Source of the DNA: Desulfobacteraceae bacterium
Lineage (GTDB): Bacteria > Desulfobacterota > Desulfobacteria > Desulfobacterales > SURF-7
NCBI GenBank assembly: GCA_030618925.1
Contig: JAUXCK010000060.1
Span: 1 to 10,388, forward strand
Reading direction: 5' to 3'
DNA length: 10,388 nt
The stretch's first letter is position 1, and the number at the start of each line of letters is the position of its first letter. This document shows, piece by piece, positions 1 to 5,481 of this stretch. A model generated the notes under the pieces. The model did no database searches and was not told the origin of the DNA. It saw nothing but the letters and a program-made list of their open reading frames with translations. Both the position numbers and the translations under genes were made by a program.

Positions 1-30
1 GTGGAGGTTCAAGTCCTCTCCTCGGCACCA
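1..30 (+). tRNA. 3' end of a tRNA, probably tRNA-Leu (partial)
   Basis: Only the T arm, the 3' acceptor strand and the CCA tail are in the window. The T stem GGAGG (3-7) and CCTCT (15-19) encloses the loop TTCAAGT (8-14). The acceptor strand CCTCGGC (20-26) is followed by discriminator A27 and an encoded CCA at 28-30. The implied 5' acceptor strand GCCGAGG and discriminator A are typical of bacterial tRNA-Leu. The anticodon lies outside the window, so the identity is inferred. No copy of this 3' end appears elsewhere in the window, so there is no direct sign of an element inserted here. Confidence 0.85.
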
Positions 31-167
31 AATCACAGGATTTCCGCAGACCACCCTAAACTCCGGCCGGAAGGCGCCGACTCCCACTGGTATGGGCAGC
101 GTCAAGGGTGCGGATTGCGAATGTTCCCAGTAAATCAGGTATATGCTAATGTCACAGGATTGTGAGC

Positions 168-187
168 GGGGCCTGCAAGGCAGCCCC
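168..187 (+). other. GC-rich hairpin upstream of the truncated + strand gene
   Basis: GGGG (168-171) and CTGC (173-176) pair with GCAG (180-183) and CCCC (184-187), with one bulged C172 and an AAG loop. No T-run follows it, so it does not look like an intrinsic terminator. It lies 23 nt before the ATG at 211 and may be a leader structure of the gene whose start survives there, or simply a decayed spacer. Apart from this and a TCCGGCCGGA palindrome shortly after the tRNA, nothing is evident in 31-210. Confidence 0.3.
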
Positions 188-210
188 CCGGACGGGAAGA
201 GATAACAGGT

Positions 211-375
211 ATGACAAGAACATTTCTCTGTATTGTACTGGCAGGCTGGCTGGTCCAGTTTCCGCTGATTGCTTCTGCCTACATCGGGCCCGGCGCAGTG
301 CACTCTGACGTATATATGGCGCTGCCTTCCTCATGCCTGCGCTCGAAAATAGCTGTTTGGAGACCCGCACGCTGA
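211..375 (+). pseudogene. 5' remnant of an exported or membrane protein gene (signal peptide, then AYIGPGA)
   Basis: An ATG at 211 opens a 54-codon frame. It begins with a typical signal peptide: MTRTF, a hydrophobic core LCIVLAGWLVQFPLI, then ASA. The mature start AYIGPGA follows. Starts of this kind (short signal peptide, then A-Y-I-G-P-G-A) are familiar from small bacterial membrane proteins in which a transmembrane segment follows at once. Here the resemblance stops at about position 297. From there the frame runs backwards through the facing oxidoreductase remnant and ends at TGA 373-375. Only about 29 native codons survive. The ribosome binding site is weak. I read it as a truncated gene; the family assignment is from memory of the motif and is tentative. 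Confidence 0.5.
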
Positions 376-446
376 AGATAAGCTCCCAGGGTCAGACCCA
401 TGTGACCGGCACCGATGATGATGGCATCGTATACTTTACTTGTCAT
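279..446 (-). pseudogene. 5' remnant of a CrtI/phytoene-dehydrogenase-like FAD oxidoreductase
   Basis: Read from ATG 446 leftwards, the first 55 codons start MTSKVYDAIIIGAGHMG. This is a Rossmann FAD-binding beta-alpha-beta unit with GxGxxG at residues 12-17 and the acidic residue of strand 2 in AIFERR (E35). It continues HEEGSAIYTSECTAPG, which fits the amino end of phytoene-dehydrogenase-like NAD(P)/FAD oxidoreductases, normally around 500 aa. Resemblance ends at about position 288 and a TAG follows at 281-279. A good ribosome binding site (GGAG in CGGAAAAAGGAGAAAGGT) precedes the start, so the initiation region is intact while about 90% of the gene is missing. The usual Asn of GGGHNG-type motifs is Met here, possibly decay. 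It is divergent from the CrtC-like gene at 709, which suggests a former functional link. Confidence 0.72.
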
Positions 447-585
447 ACCTTTCTCCTTTTTCCGTGTGAATGATCAGGCTGAGTATTGATTGTTCAAAAA
501 GTATTTGACATCCGTTCATTTAAAATGGCAAGATTTAACACTTTTCACTGATAAAATTGATATTGTCACTCAGTGTAACGGGGTG

Positions 586-614
586 TCTTTTTTTTCAAGA
601 AAATTCTATATAAT
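586..614 (+). promoter_or_regulatory. Candidate promoter for the 709-1815 gene
   Basis: A perfect TATAAT lies at 609-614 in AT-rich sequence, 95 nt upstream of the ATG at 709. The upstream -35 position (TCTTTT, 586-591, 17-nt spacer) is poor, so this rests on the -10 box. A CACT-C-AGTG palindrome at 567-575 sits just upstream and could be an operator. A TTGACA at 505-510 has no convincing -10 at the right distance. The rest of 447-690 shows no gene. Confidence 0.35.
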
Positions 615-697
615 TTTATTCTGTTGGAAGCTGTTTTTGCGCTATGGCAACCCCTGATTTGGATATCAGATGATAACCTGTTAGAAAGAGTTGTGCG

Positions 698-705
698 AAA
701 GGAGG
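698..705 (+). promoter_or_regulatory. Ribosome binding site that decides the start at 709
   Basis: AAAGGAGG is close to the ideal anti-16S sequence and lies 3 nt before ATG 709. The frame can also be opened at TTG 691, but then this strong site would be inside the coding region and no comparable site precedes 691. The ATG at 709 is therefore preferred. Confidence 0.7.
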
Positions 706-708
706 AAG

Positions 709-1815
709 ATGCTTACCAAAGGAGATGATTATCCCATTCACCAAACGCCCTTGCCCGTGGCTTATTCCGGGACGGATCGTAATTTTTACGACCGCTATTT
801 CTTTAATGGCTATTCTTCGGATGGCAAATTGTTTTTTGCTGCCGCCCTGGGGGTCTATCCAAACATTAATATCATGGATGCATCGTTTTGTGTGATCATC
901 GATGGGGTTCAGCACAATATACATGCCTCCCGGGTGCTCCACATGGAACGGATGGATATCAGCGTCGGACCGATTACCATAACCATCGTCGAACCGCTCC
1001 AGAAACTTCAGGTCAGTGTTCAGGATAACGACTATGACATCCGTGCTGAATTGTTATTTCAGGGAAGGATAAAACCCATCGAAGAACCCCGCTTTATTTT
1101 TCGCCAGGGACCCCGAACGCACATGGACTATACCCGTCTTACGCAAAATGGTACATGGTCTGGCTGGATTGAGGTTAAAGGCAGCAGGGTTGAGATTTCA
1201 GACCATCAGTTTTGGGGCACACGGGATCGTTCATGGGGTGTTCGTCCCATCGGAATCCAGGACCCGCAACCGGTGGTACCGGAAAAGCCCGTACAATTTT
1301 ACTGGCTCTGGGCACCTTTGAATTTTGACGACTGCGTGACGTTTTACGCTGAAAACGCGAATGCGGATGGAAGTGCCTGGGTCAGGGGAGCATCTTATCT
1401 GGAATTGGAAAACGGGGAGCAGCAGGATGCATCTTCAGAAAAGGCTTTGCTGTCGTATAAATCAGGCACCCGCCACGCAAAAAGCGCCACACTTACAATG
1501 AATTTTGAAAAAAAAGGGGACGTCCAGATTGTCCTGGAACCCCAATTCAATTTTTACATGCAGGGACTCGGCTATCTTAATTTTGAATGGGGGCATGGTC
1601 ATTACAAGGGGGAGAGCGCCATTGGCTATGATGCTTTTACACTTGAAGACGTCAATGAGGCGGATCTGTCATTCTGGCATGTTCAGGCGTTCTGCAAGGC
1701 CCGCATGACCGGGCCCAAAATCGGCGAAAAGGAGGGGGTCGGTATCCTGGAACAATTAATTATCGGCCCCCATAATCCCTCTGGCTTCAAGGACTTTATG
1801 GACACGGCCCCATAG
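709..1815 (+). CDS. CrtC-like double-lipocalin protein (DUF7064/DUF7065-type), paralogue 1
   Basis: The 368-aa protein has no signal peptide or membrane segment, so it is probably cytoplasmic. Near the amino end is DRNFYDRYFFNGY (23-35), then a beta-rich domain ending in the motif V-E-P-L-Q-K-L (94-100). A central GW-I strand (152-154) leads to the family signature W-G-T-R-D-R-S-W-G-V-R (169-179). The second beta-rich half ends with LEQLIIGPH near the carboxyl end. The layout matches a large family of uncharacterised bacterial proteins, which I recall as DUF7065 plus DUF7064, with a two-barrel lipocalin fold distantly like carotenoid hydratase CrtC. The biochemical role is unknown; ligand binding or hydration of a hydrophobic compound is inference. 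The gene is monocistronic and converges on the DUF6285 operon across 77 nt. It is the most divergent of three paralogues here. The family call is firm, the function open. Confidence 0.8.
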   Translation: MLTKGDDYPIHQTPLPVAYSGTDRNFYDRYFFNGYSSDGKLFFAAALGVYPNINIMDASFCVIIDGVQHNIHASRVLHMERMDISVGPITITIVEPLQKLQVSVQDNDYDIRAELLFQGRIKPIEEPRFIFRQGPRTHMDYTRLTQNGTWSGWIEVKGSRVEISDHQFWGTRDRSWGVRPIGIQDPQPVVPEKPVQFYWLWAPLNFDDCVTFYAENANADGSAWVRGASYLELENGEQQDASSEKALLSYKSGTRHAKSATLTMNFEKKGDVQIVLEPQFNFYMQGLGYLNFEWGHGHYKGESAIGYDAFTLEDVNEADLSFWHVQAFCKARMTGPKIGEKEGVGILEQLIIGPHNPSGFKDFMDTAP

Positions 1816-1828
1816 GTTACATTTTACT

Positions 1829-1874
1829 AAAATCAGGTTTTATTAAGAGCCGGTATTCATAAAAGCAGGTTTTA
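1829..1874. repeat. Pair of 14-nt direct repeats in the convergent spacer
   Basis: AAAATCAGGTTTTA (1829-1842) recurs as AAAAGCAGGTTTTA (1861-1874), 13 of 14 identical, between the facing genes ending at 1815 and 1893. The A4/T4 ends make each copy partly self-complementary. The function is unknown; chance in AT-rich spacer is possible. Confidence 0.35.
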
Positions 1875-1885
1875 AAAGAAGCAGA

Positions 1886-1916
1886 CCGGGGTCTATTCAG
1901 CTTCCCCGGGGCTTTT
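1886..1916 (+). terminator. Candidate intrinsic terminator of the 709-1815 gene
   Basis: CCGGGG (1886-1891) pairs with CCCCGG (1904-1909) across a 12-nt loop, and TTTT follows at 1913-1916. It overlaps the 3' end of the opposite-strand DUF6285 gene, including its stop codon. On the - strand the same stem is followed by a pyrimidine-rich tail (TCTGCTTCTTTT), so it may act in both directions. The stem is short and the T-run modest. Confidence 0.4.
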
Positions 1917-2285
1917 CGCTACTGCCCTCTTATAAGCTGAATAGTTCGGGTTGTCCACAGACAGCTTCCCTATGGCAGTCAACCGCAGATGCTCGAGCAG
2001 GTCGCGATTCCGGTAATCCATTTCACCTTTTTGAAGGGCCTGGCACAGCAGTGCATTCAGTTCTTCGAGGGTCCCATCCTGATTGAGTATCTTTTTCAGG
2101 CGGTCATGTTCCTGGCTGTTGAGGTTTGGGCCGTATTCGAGTTCGCGCTCCACAATTTTAAGCGCATTTACTGCGATACGGGTGTGAAGTGCTATTTTTT
2201 TATGGATTTCGGGCTGAACCTTATTTTCAATAAATTCGCGTACCGCTTCCACGAGTTCCCTGGTATTTGGCCGATTTGCCGGCAT
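1893..2285 (-). CDS. DUF6285 family small protein, LvaB-like partner of the adjacent kinase
   Basis: The 130-aa protein is soluble and mostly helical. It matches the DUF6285 pattern along its length: RPNTRELVEAVREFIE (5-20), the central LHTRIAVNALKIVERELE (38-55), then GTLEELNALLCQAL, LLEHLRLTAIGKLSVDNPNYSAYKRA and a short tail. Members usually lie directly after an ACAD10/11-type phosphotransferase gene. From memory, LvaB of the Pseudomonas putida levulinate operon, needed with kinase LvaA for phosphorylation of 4-hydroxyvaleryl-CoA, is of this kind. Here it is the last gene of a three-gene operon. Its ATG is 12 nt past the kinase stop, with GGAG as ribosome binding site in that gap. The role as a kinase subunit or activator is inferred from family and position. 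Confidence 0.8.
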   Translation of the reverse strand: MPANRPNTRELVEAVREFIENKVQPEIHKKIALHTRIAVNALKIVERELEYGPNLNSQEHDRLKKILNQDGTLEELNALLCQALQKGEMDYRNRDLLEHLRLTAIGKLSVDNPNYSAYKRAVAKSPGEAE

Positions 2286-2297
2286 GACCTTGCTCCT

Positions 2298-3281
2298 TTA
2301 GATTAAGAGATCCATAAGATCCAGTTCGGTTTCAGACACGCGTCGACCTGTGGCCGCGCGGTTTATGGAACGGACACCGCCGCTCAGATGCGCGTAGCCC
2401 TGGATAATGCAAATAATGCCCCATTTGAGCGTACTGAACACTTCCCAAAAATGAACCGTTTCTCGATCGACCGTCCCGCCACCGGCCTTTTCGTAACCGG
2501 CAAAAAGGTCTTCCCGTTGACCAAACCCGCCAACCGGCTGATCAATATTGCCGAAGCGCCAGGAGTTGATGCTGATATATCCCAGATCCTCCATGGGATC
2601 ACCAAGATGGGCCAGCTCCCAGTCCAGAATGGCACGAATGCCTTCAGAGCCTACAATAAGATTGCCGTTCCGGAAGTCGCCGTGAATCAGACGCGGGGGT
2701 TTTTCCCGGGGGAGATGGTCCATGAGCCAGCGTGACGCCAGCTCAAAGACCGGGATATCTTCCCCGAACATCTTGGGCACGGTCATCAACTGCTCTATCA
2801 GTTCTTTTGGTGACAGGTTTTCCAGTGCAGGAAGCTTTTCCACGTCAATAGAATGGATACGGGCCATGATCTCCCCGCATTGATGCGCAAGAAGGGGACG
2901 GGCGTCGTCATATTCCTTGTCTCTGAGAATTTTTCGGGGAATGGTTTCTCCGGGAATAAATTCCATGACATATCCCGGCCCCAGTTCATCCGCCTCATCC
3001 AGGATAAACCGGATACGGGGCACCGGCACATTCTTTTCAGCTGCCAATTGTTGCAGGGTGGCTTCGGTCCGTTTGTCAACCCGGGCTCTTTCTTTCCCCC
3101 GGGGAGCCCTTCTGAGGACCACGAGGTTGTGCTCATTGTTCAGCCCCATATTGAATGACCAGGATTCAGACGATGACCCGCCGGTGAGACGTTTCAAATT
3201 GTCGATGGTTACCCTTGCATCCAGATGCTTTTCAGCCGCTCTGGTTAAGGCGTCCAGTATTGTATCTTCACTGTCTTTCAT
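2298..3281 (-). CDS. Phosphotransferase of the ACAD10/11 N-terminal (LvaA-like) type
   Basis: The 327-aa cytoplasmic kinase has the aminoglycoside phosphotransferase/choline kinase fold. The nucleotide-loop motif LTGGSSSESW is at 32-41, the V-V-L-R-R strand at 54-58 is where the ATP-contacting basic residue is expected, the hinge YVMEFIPGE is at 104-112, the catalytic loop HGDFRNGN is at 200-207 (D202, N207), and the metal-binding ILDWELAHLGDP is at 218-229 (D220). All key residues are present and the length is normal. The closest types are the kinase half of ACAD10/ACAD11 and bacterial LvaA, which phosphorylate hydroxyacyl-CoAs; drug resistance is unlikely. The gene overlaps the lipocalin-like gene before it by 4 nt (ATGA, 3278-3281) and is followed by the DUF6285 gene, the usual kinase-partner order. 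The fold is certain; the acyl substrate is unknown. Confidence 0.9.
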   Translation of the reverse strand: MKDSEDTILDALTRAAEKHLDARVTIDNLKRLTGGSSSESWSFNMGLNNEHNLVVLRRAPRGKERARVDKRTEATLQQLAAEKNVPVPRIRFILDEADELGPGYVMEFIPGETIPRKILRDKEYDDARPLLAHQCGEIMARIHSIDVEKLPALENLSPKELIEQLMTVPKMFGEDIPVFELASRWLMDHLPREKPPRLIHGDFRNGNLIVGSEGIRAILDWELAHLGDPMEDLGYISINSWRFGNIDQPVGGFGQREDLFAGYEKAGGGTVDRETVHFWEVFSTLKWGIICIIQGYAHLSGGVRSINRAATGRRVSETELDLMDLLI

Positions 3282-4309
3282 GAAACATCACTCCCCACAG
3301 GTTTTCCATCCACAATCTGATCAAGATATTCCGACATGCCGTATCCGACCTTGCCATTGCACTGGAATTCGGTCATGGCCTCGGTAATCCGGGTGTGGAG
3401 TACCTCCCCCTCCGGGTTCTTCCTTTTATTTCGCAGGGGAATCAGGGAAATGACTTTGCCCGTGATCTCATATTCGCCCTCGTCGGTTTTTGCCCAGATT
3501 TTCATGCCGGTCTGATACCAGTCTTCATCCCATTCTGTTTCAATGCGCGCGTCTATGATGTTATGGTATTCATTGCCCTTTTGGATCACACCGCTTCGCC
3601 TGAAGTTTCCCTTCTCTCTTTCGATGACCGAGATCATGGCGGAAAAATCTTTGGTGAAACTCATGGGCAGCCACCTGTAATTAAATATACTCTGCCAGTA
3701 TCGGGGCCCCCAGGAGTGGTCGCGGAGGCCCAGGCCGTCCACCTTCCATTCCTGGTCACCGATTTTAATCAACCCGTTTCCCCCCACATGCTGCTCATAA
3801 TGCGCGCGGGCAAAGGACTTTTCCGCCTCAAGGTCTATGGGCTGCCCATCTTCATGCACCATTTCTCCCCCCCAGGTCGGGGCAGTGGTAAAGTAGTCAA
3901 TATCGACTCTACAGTCCAGGATGGGGTTGCTCTTAAAGGCGCTTCTCGGGTTTGACATTTCTTTTGGATTTTTCAGAAGGAGTATTTTTCCATCATAGGT
4001 CAGCCGCATTTTTTTAAAAGGCTCGATAATGTCGAATTGCATACCACCGGCATCATAGGCATCATTGTTTGAAATTTTAGGCCTGTCGTAAAAAAATCCG
4101 ACGCTGCCGTCAGGCAGATATATGCAGCAGGTCATTTCTGCATACCCTTCATTGGGCCGGTTTCCAATGCGAAACCACCCGCCCATCACTTTGGCGTGAT
4201 CAAAAAGGTTGATGTACACACTTTCATTGTAATTCTTTGCCTCTTCGACAGGATGCGTATAATCATCTTTGGGGTCAAGGCGCAGTTTGAATCCTTCTGG
4301 TATGTCCAT
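3278..4309 (-). CDS. CrtC-like double-lipocalin protein (DUF7064/DUF7065-type), paralogue 2
   Basis: The 343-aa soluble protein is the first gene of the - strand operon. The first half carries NESVYINLFD (28-37), GGWFRIGNRPNEGYAEM (43-59) and the motif I-I-E-P-F-K-K-M-R (94-102). The signature G-L-R-D-H-S-W-G-P-R is at 194-203, followed by W205. The carboxyl end has CNGKVGYGMSEYLDQIVDG (317-335), a pattern I recognise from many bacterial proteins of this uncharacterised family. The start at ATG 4309 is preceded by a GAGG-type site (GTGAGGGAAAAAT). The stop TGA overlaps the kinase ATG, so translation of the kinase is probably coupled to it. That ties this lipocalin-like protein to the acyl-CoA kinase step. 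Its own activity is unknown; substrate binding or hydration is a guess from the fold. Confidence 0.82.
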   Translation of the reverse strand: MDIPEGFKLRLDPKDDYTHPVEEAKNYNESVYINLFDHAKVMGGWFRIGNRPNEGYAEMTCCIYLPDGSVGFFYDRPKISNNDAYDAGGMQFDIIEPFKKMRLTYDGKILLLKNPKEMSNPRSAFKSNPILDCRVDIDYFTTAPTWGGEMVHEDGQPIDLEAEKSFARAHYEQHVGGNGLIKIGDQEWKVDGLGLRDHSWGPRYWQSIFNYRWLPMSFTKDFSAMISVIEREKGNFRRSGVIQKGNEYHNIIDARIETEWDEDWYQTGMKIWAKTDEGEYEITGKVISLIPLRNKRKNPEGEVLHTRITEAMTEFQCNGKVGYGMSEYLDQIVDGKPVGSDVS

Positions 4310-4368
4310 ATTTTTCCCTCACTTTTTGTTTTCCCTTTTCAAGGTTTGCATGGGTCCGAAAAACAGAA

Positions 4369-4380
4369 AGGTTCGAACCT
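4369..4380. promoter_or_regulatory. Perfect 12-bp palindrome AGGTTCGAACCT in the divergent promoter region
   Basis: The palindrome is centred between 4374 and 4375, 60 nt upstream of the start of the - strand operon. Its right part AACCTGAA (4376-4383) recurs at 4507-4514. A second short palindrome, TGTCGACA, is at 4434-4441. Sites like these are plausible operators for a regulator acting on both divergent operons, but no regulator gene is in the window. Confidence 0.4.
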
Positions 4381-4432
4381 GAAACAAAGCGGCCTGAGAA
4401 AGAGAGGTTGCGTTAGATGGTGGATCACGATA

Positions 4433-4493
4433 TTGTCGACACAGATTAAAAATATAGTCAAAAATAGCTTATTATGGCTAAAAGTCAAGCCAT
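4433..4493. promoter_or_regulatory. AT-rich core of the divergent promoter region
   Basis: This stretch should hold the start sites of both operons. For the + strand, TATAGT (4453-4458) and TATTAT (4470-4475) are -10-like but neither has a good -35 at normal spacing. For the - strand, two TTGACT boxes (the reverse complements of 4454-4462 and 4481-4490 contain them) are -35-like. ATGGCT (4474-4479) and AGCCAT (4488-4493) form an inverted repeat across 8 nt followed by TTTTT. I cannot assign a single promoter with confidence. Confidence 0.3.
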
Positions 4494-4499
4494 TTTTAA

Positions 4500-4514
4500 T
4501 TCAGGCAACCTGAA
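4500..4514. promoter_or_regulatory. Interrupted palindrome TTCAGG-CAA-CCTGAA
   Basis: Two perfect 6-bp arms are separated by CAA, 46 nt before the ATG at 4560. The size and symmetry suit a dimeric repressor operator. The half-site CCTGAA also occurs at 4378-4383. It overlaps the left arm of the terminator-like hairpin that follows. Confidence 0.35.
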
Positions 4515-4536
4515 GGATACAGGGGTTGATTTTTTT
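4506..4536 (+). terminator. Terminator-like hairpin in the leader of the 4560 operon (possible attenuator)
   Basis: CAACC (4506-4510) pairs with GGTTG (4524-4528), extended by TG/CA across a GG bulge. An A and seven T follow (4529-4536). This is intrinsic-terminator architecture on the + strand, ending 23 nt before the ATG at 4560. Its left arm GCAACCT (4505-4511) is also perfectly complementary to AGGTTGC (4405-4411) further upstream, which would allow an alternative fold if the transcript starts that far back. It could be an attenuator or just a weak terminator. Confidence 0.35.
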
Positions 4537-4559
4537 GTACAAGCGCAGGGGGAAGCATA

Positions 4560-5450
4560 ATGGATATAGTACACGAACAGCCGCACAGGCCGAGTGAAAA
4601 TGAGCACGCTCAGGAAAGCTGGTATTTTAACTGGACAGATTCGAACCATGATATGTTTGGACTGGCCCGAATTGGTTTCAGATACCAGGATGACCAGCCG
4701 GAACCTCTGGTGTTGACGATTACGGGGGACATGCCTGAGTTTATATACCCTGCTGAAGTCATACCGAAGATGTCGGCCACCTGGGACAATATTGATGCTG
4801 CAGAAGGCCTGACCGCAGGAAAAATGAAGGTGACCATGGAGGAACCCTACAAAAGATGGCGGATTCAGCTTGAGGGGGATAACAGCATGGATTTATTGTT
4901 TGAAACCTTTACACCTGTATTCGATTATCATGCCCGGGGCAGGGAACTTGCCGCCACTATGACTACCGAGCATTTCGAACAATCCGGCCGGGTAACGGGC
5001 TGGATTAATTTCAATAAAAAATATCGGTCCGTCAACGGCTTCGGACAGCGCGACAAGTCCTGGGGCGTGCGGGTGTGGCCCGATATTACAGGCTGGGATT
5101 GGATCAGTGCCCAATTCGGGGAAAATTTAACGTTTAATGTGATGCGCACCCTTGAAAAGGACCGGGTGTTTGTGAACGGGTTTATTTATCAAGAGGGCAG
5201 AAATATGGCCATTACAACGGTCTCGATTGATTATACCTGGGGCAGCCATTCTCATGAGCCGGCTGAAACCCGCCTTTCGATTGAAGATGAAACAGGAAAC
5301 AAGCACTTGATCACGGCTGAAACACGCGGTATCTTCACCATTCCTAAAGGCCCTGTCCGGCTGGAAGAAGCATACTCTATTTTTACCTACCATGGCATCA
5401 ATGAAAAACTGACGGGCGGCGGGGTCATCGAGCACGTGTGGAGACCCTGA
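4560..5450 (+). CDS. CrtC-like double-lipocalin protein (DUF7064/DUF7065-type), paralogue 3
   Basis: The 296-aa soluble protein is the shortest of the three paralogues. It has a beta-rich first half with FGLARIGFRY (33-42) and M-E-E-P-Y-K-R-W-R (93-101), then GRVTGWI (143-149) and the signature G-F-G-Q-R-D-K-S-W-G-V-R (160-171) followed by VW. The second half is beta-rich and ends GGGVIEHVWRP. The first-half motif GLARIGFR parallels GGWFRIGNR of paralogue 2, and E-P-Y-K lies at the same place as E-P-F-K there. The start ATG 4560 has AGGGGGA (4547-4553) as ribosome binding site. It heads a + strand operon with the hydrolase 31 nt downstream and is divergent from paralogue 2. As with the others, no catalytic residue can be assigned; a lipid- or isoprenoid-binding or hydratase role is inference. 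Confidence 0.8.
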   Translation: MDIVHEQPHRPSENEHAQESWYFNWTDSNHDMFGLARIGFRYQDDQPEPLVLTITGDMPEFIYPAEVIPKMSATWDNIDAAEGLTAGKMKVTMEEPYKRWRIQLEGDNSMDLLFETFTPVFDYHARGRELAATMTTEHFEQSGRVTGWINFNKKYRSVNGFGQRDKSWGVRVWPDITGWDWISAQFGENLTFNVMRTLEKDRVFVNGFIYQEGRNMAITTVSIDYTWGSHSHEPAETRLSIEDETGNKHLITAETRGIFTIPKGPVRLEEAYSIFTYHGINEKLTGGGVIEHVWRP

Positions 5451-5481
5451 GATATCACTTTCCATTAAAAAGGAGGCTGAC

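Noticed and set aside
152..370. Open 72-codon frame on the - strand over the remnant region
   Set aside because: It runs in a different frame from the clear flavoprotein start on the same strand, has no recognisable family features and no good ribosome binding site.
2298..3281. Aminoglycoside resistance gene
   Set aside because: The fold is shared, but the operon partner DUF6285 and the ACAD10/11-type motifs point to an acyl-CoA kinase instead.
3395..3955. 186-codon + strand frame opposite lipocalin paralogue 2
   Set aside because: It lies entirely inside a motif-supported - strand gene and has no own ribosome binding site or recognisable domain.
4369..4380. GGTTCGAACC resembling a tRNA T arm, suggesting a tRNA gene or attachment site
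   Set aside because: No acceptor stem, anticodon arm or CCA can be folded around it; it fits better as a palindromic operator.
4478..4492. Sigma-54-like GG/GC element on the - strand (TGGCTTGACTTTTAGC)
   Set aside because: The distance between GG and GC is 11 nt instead of 10 and the rest of the consensus is missing.
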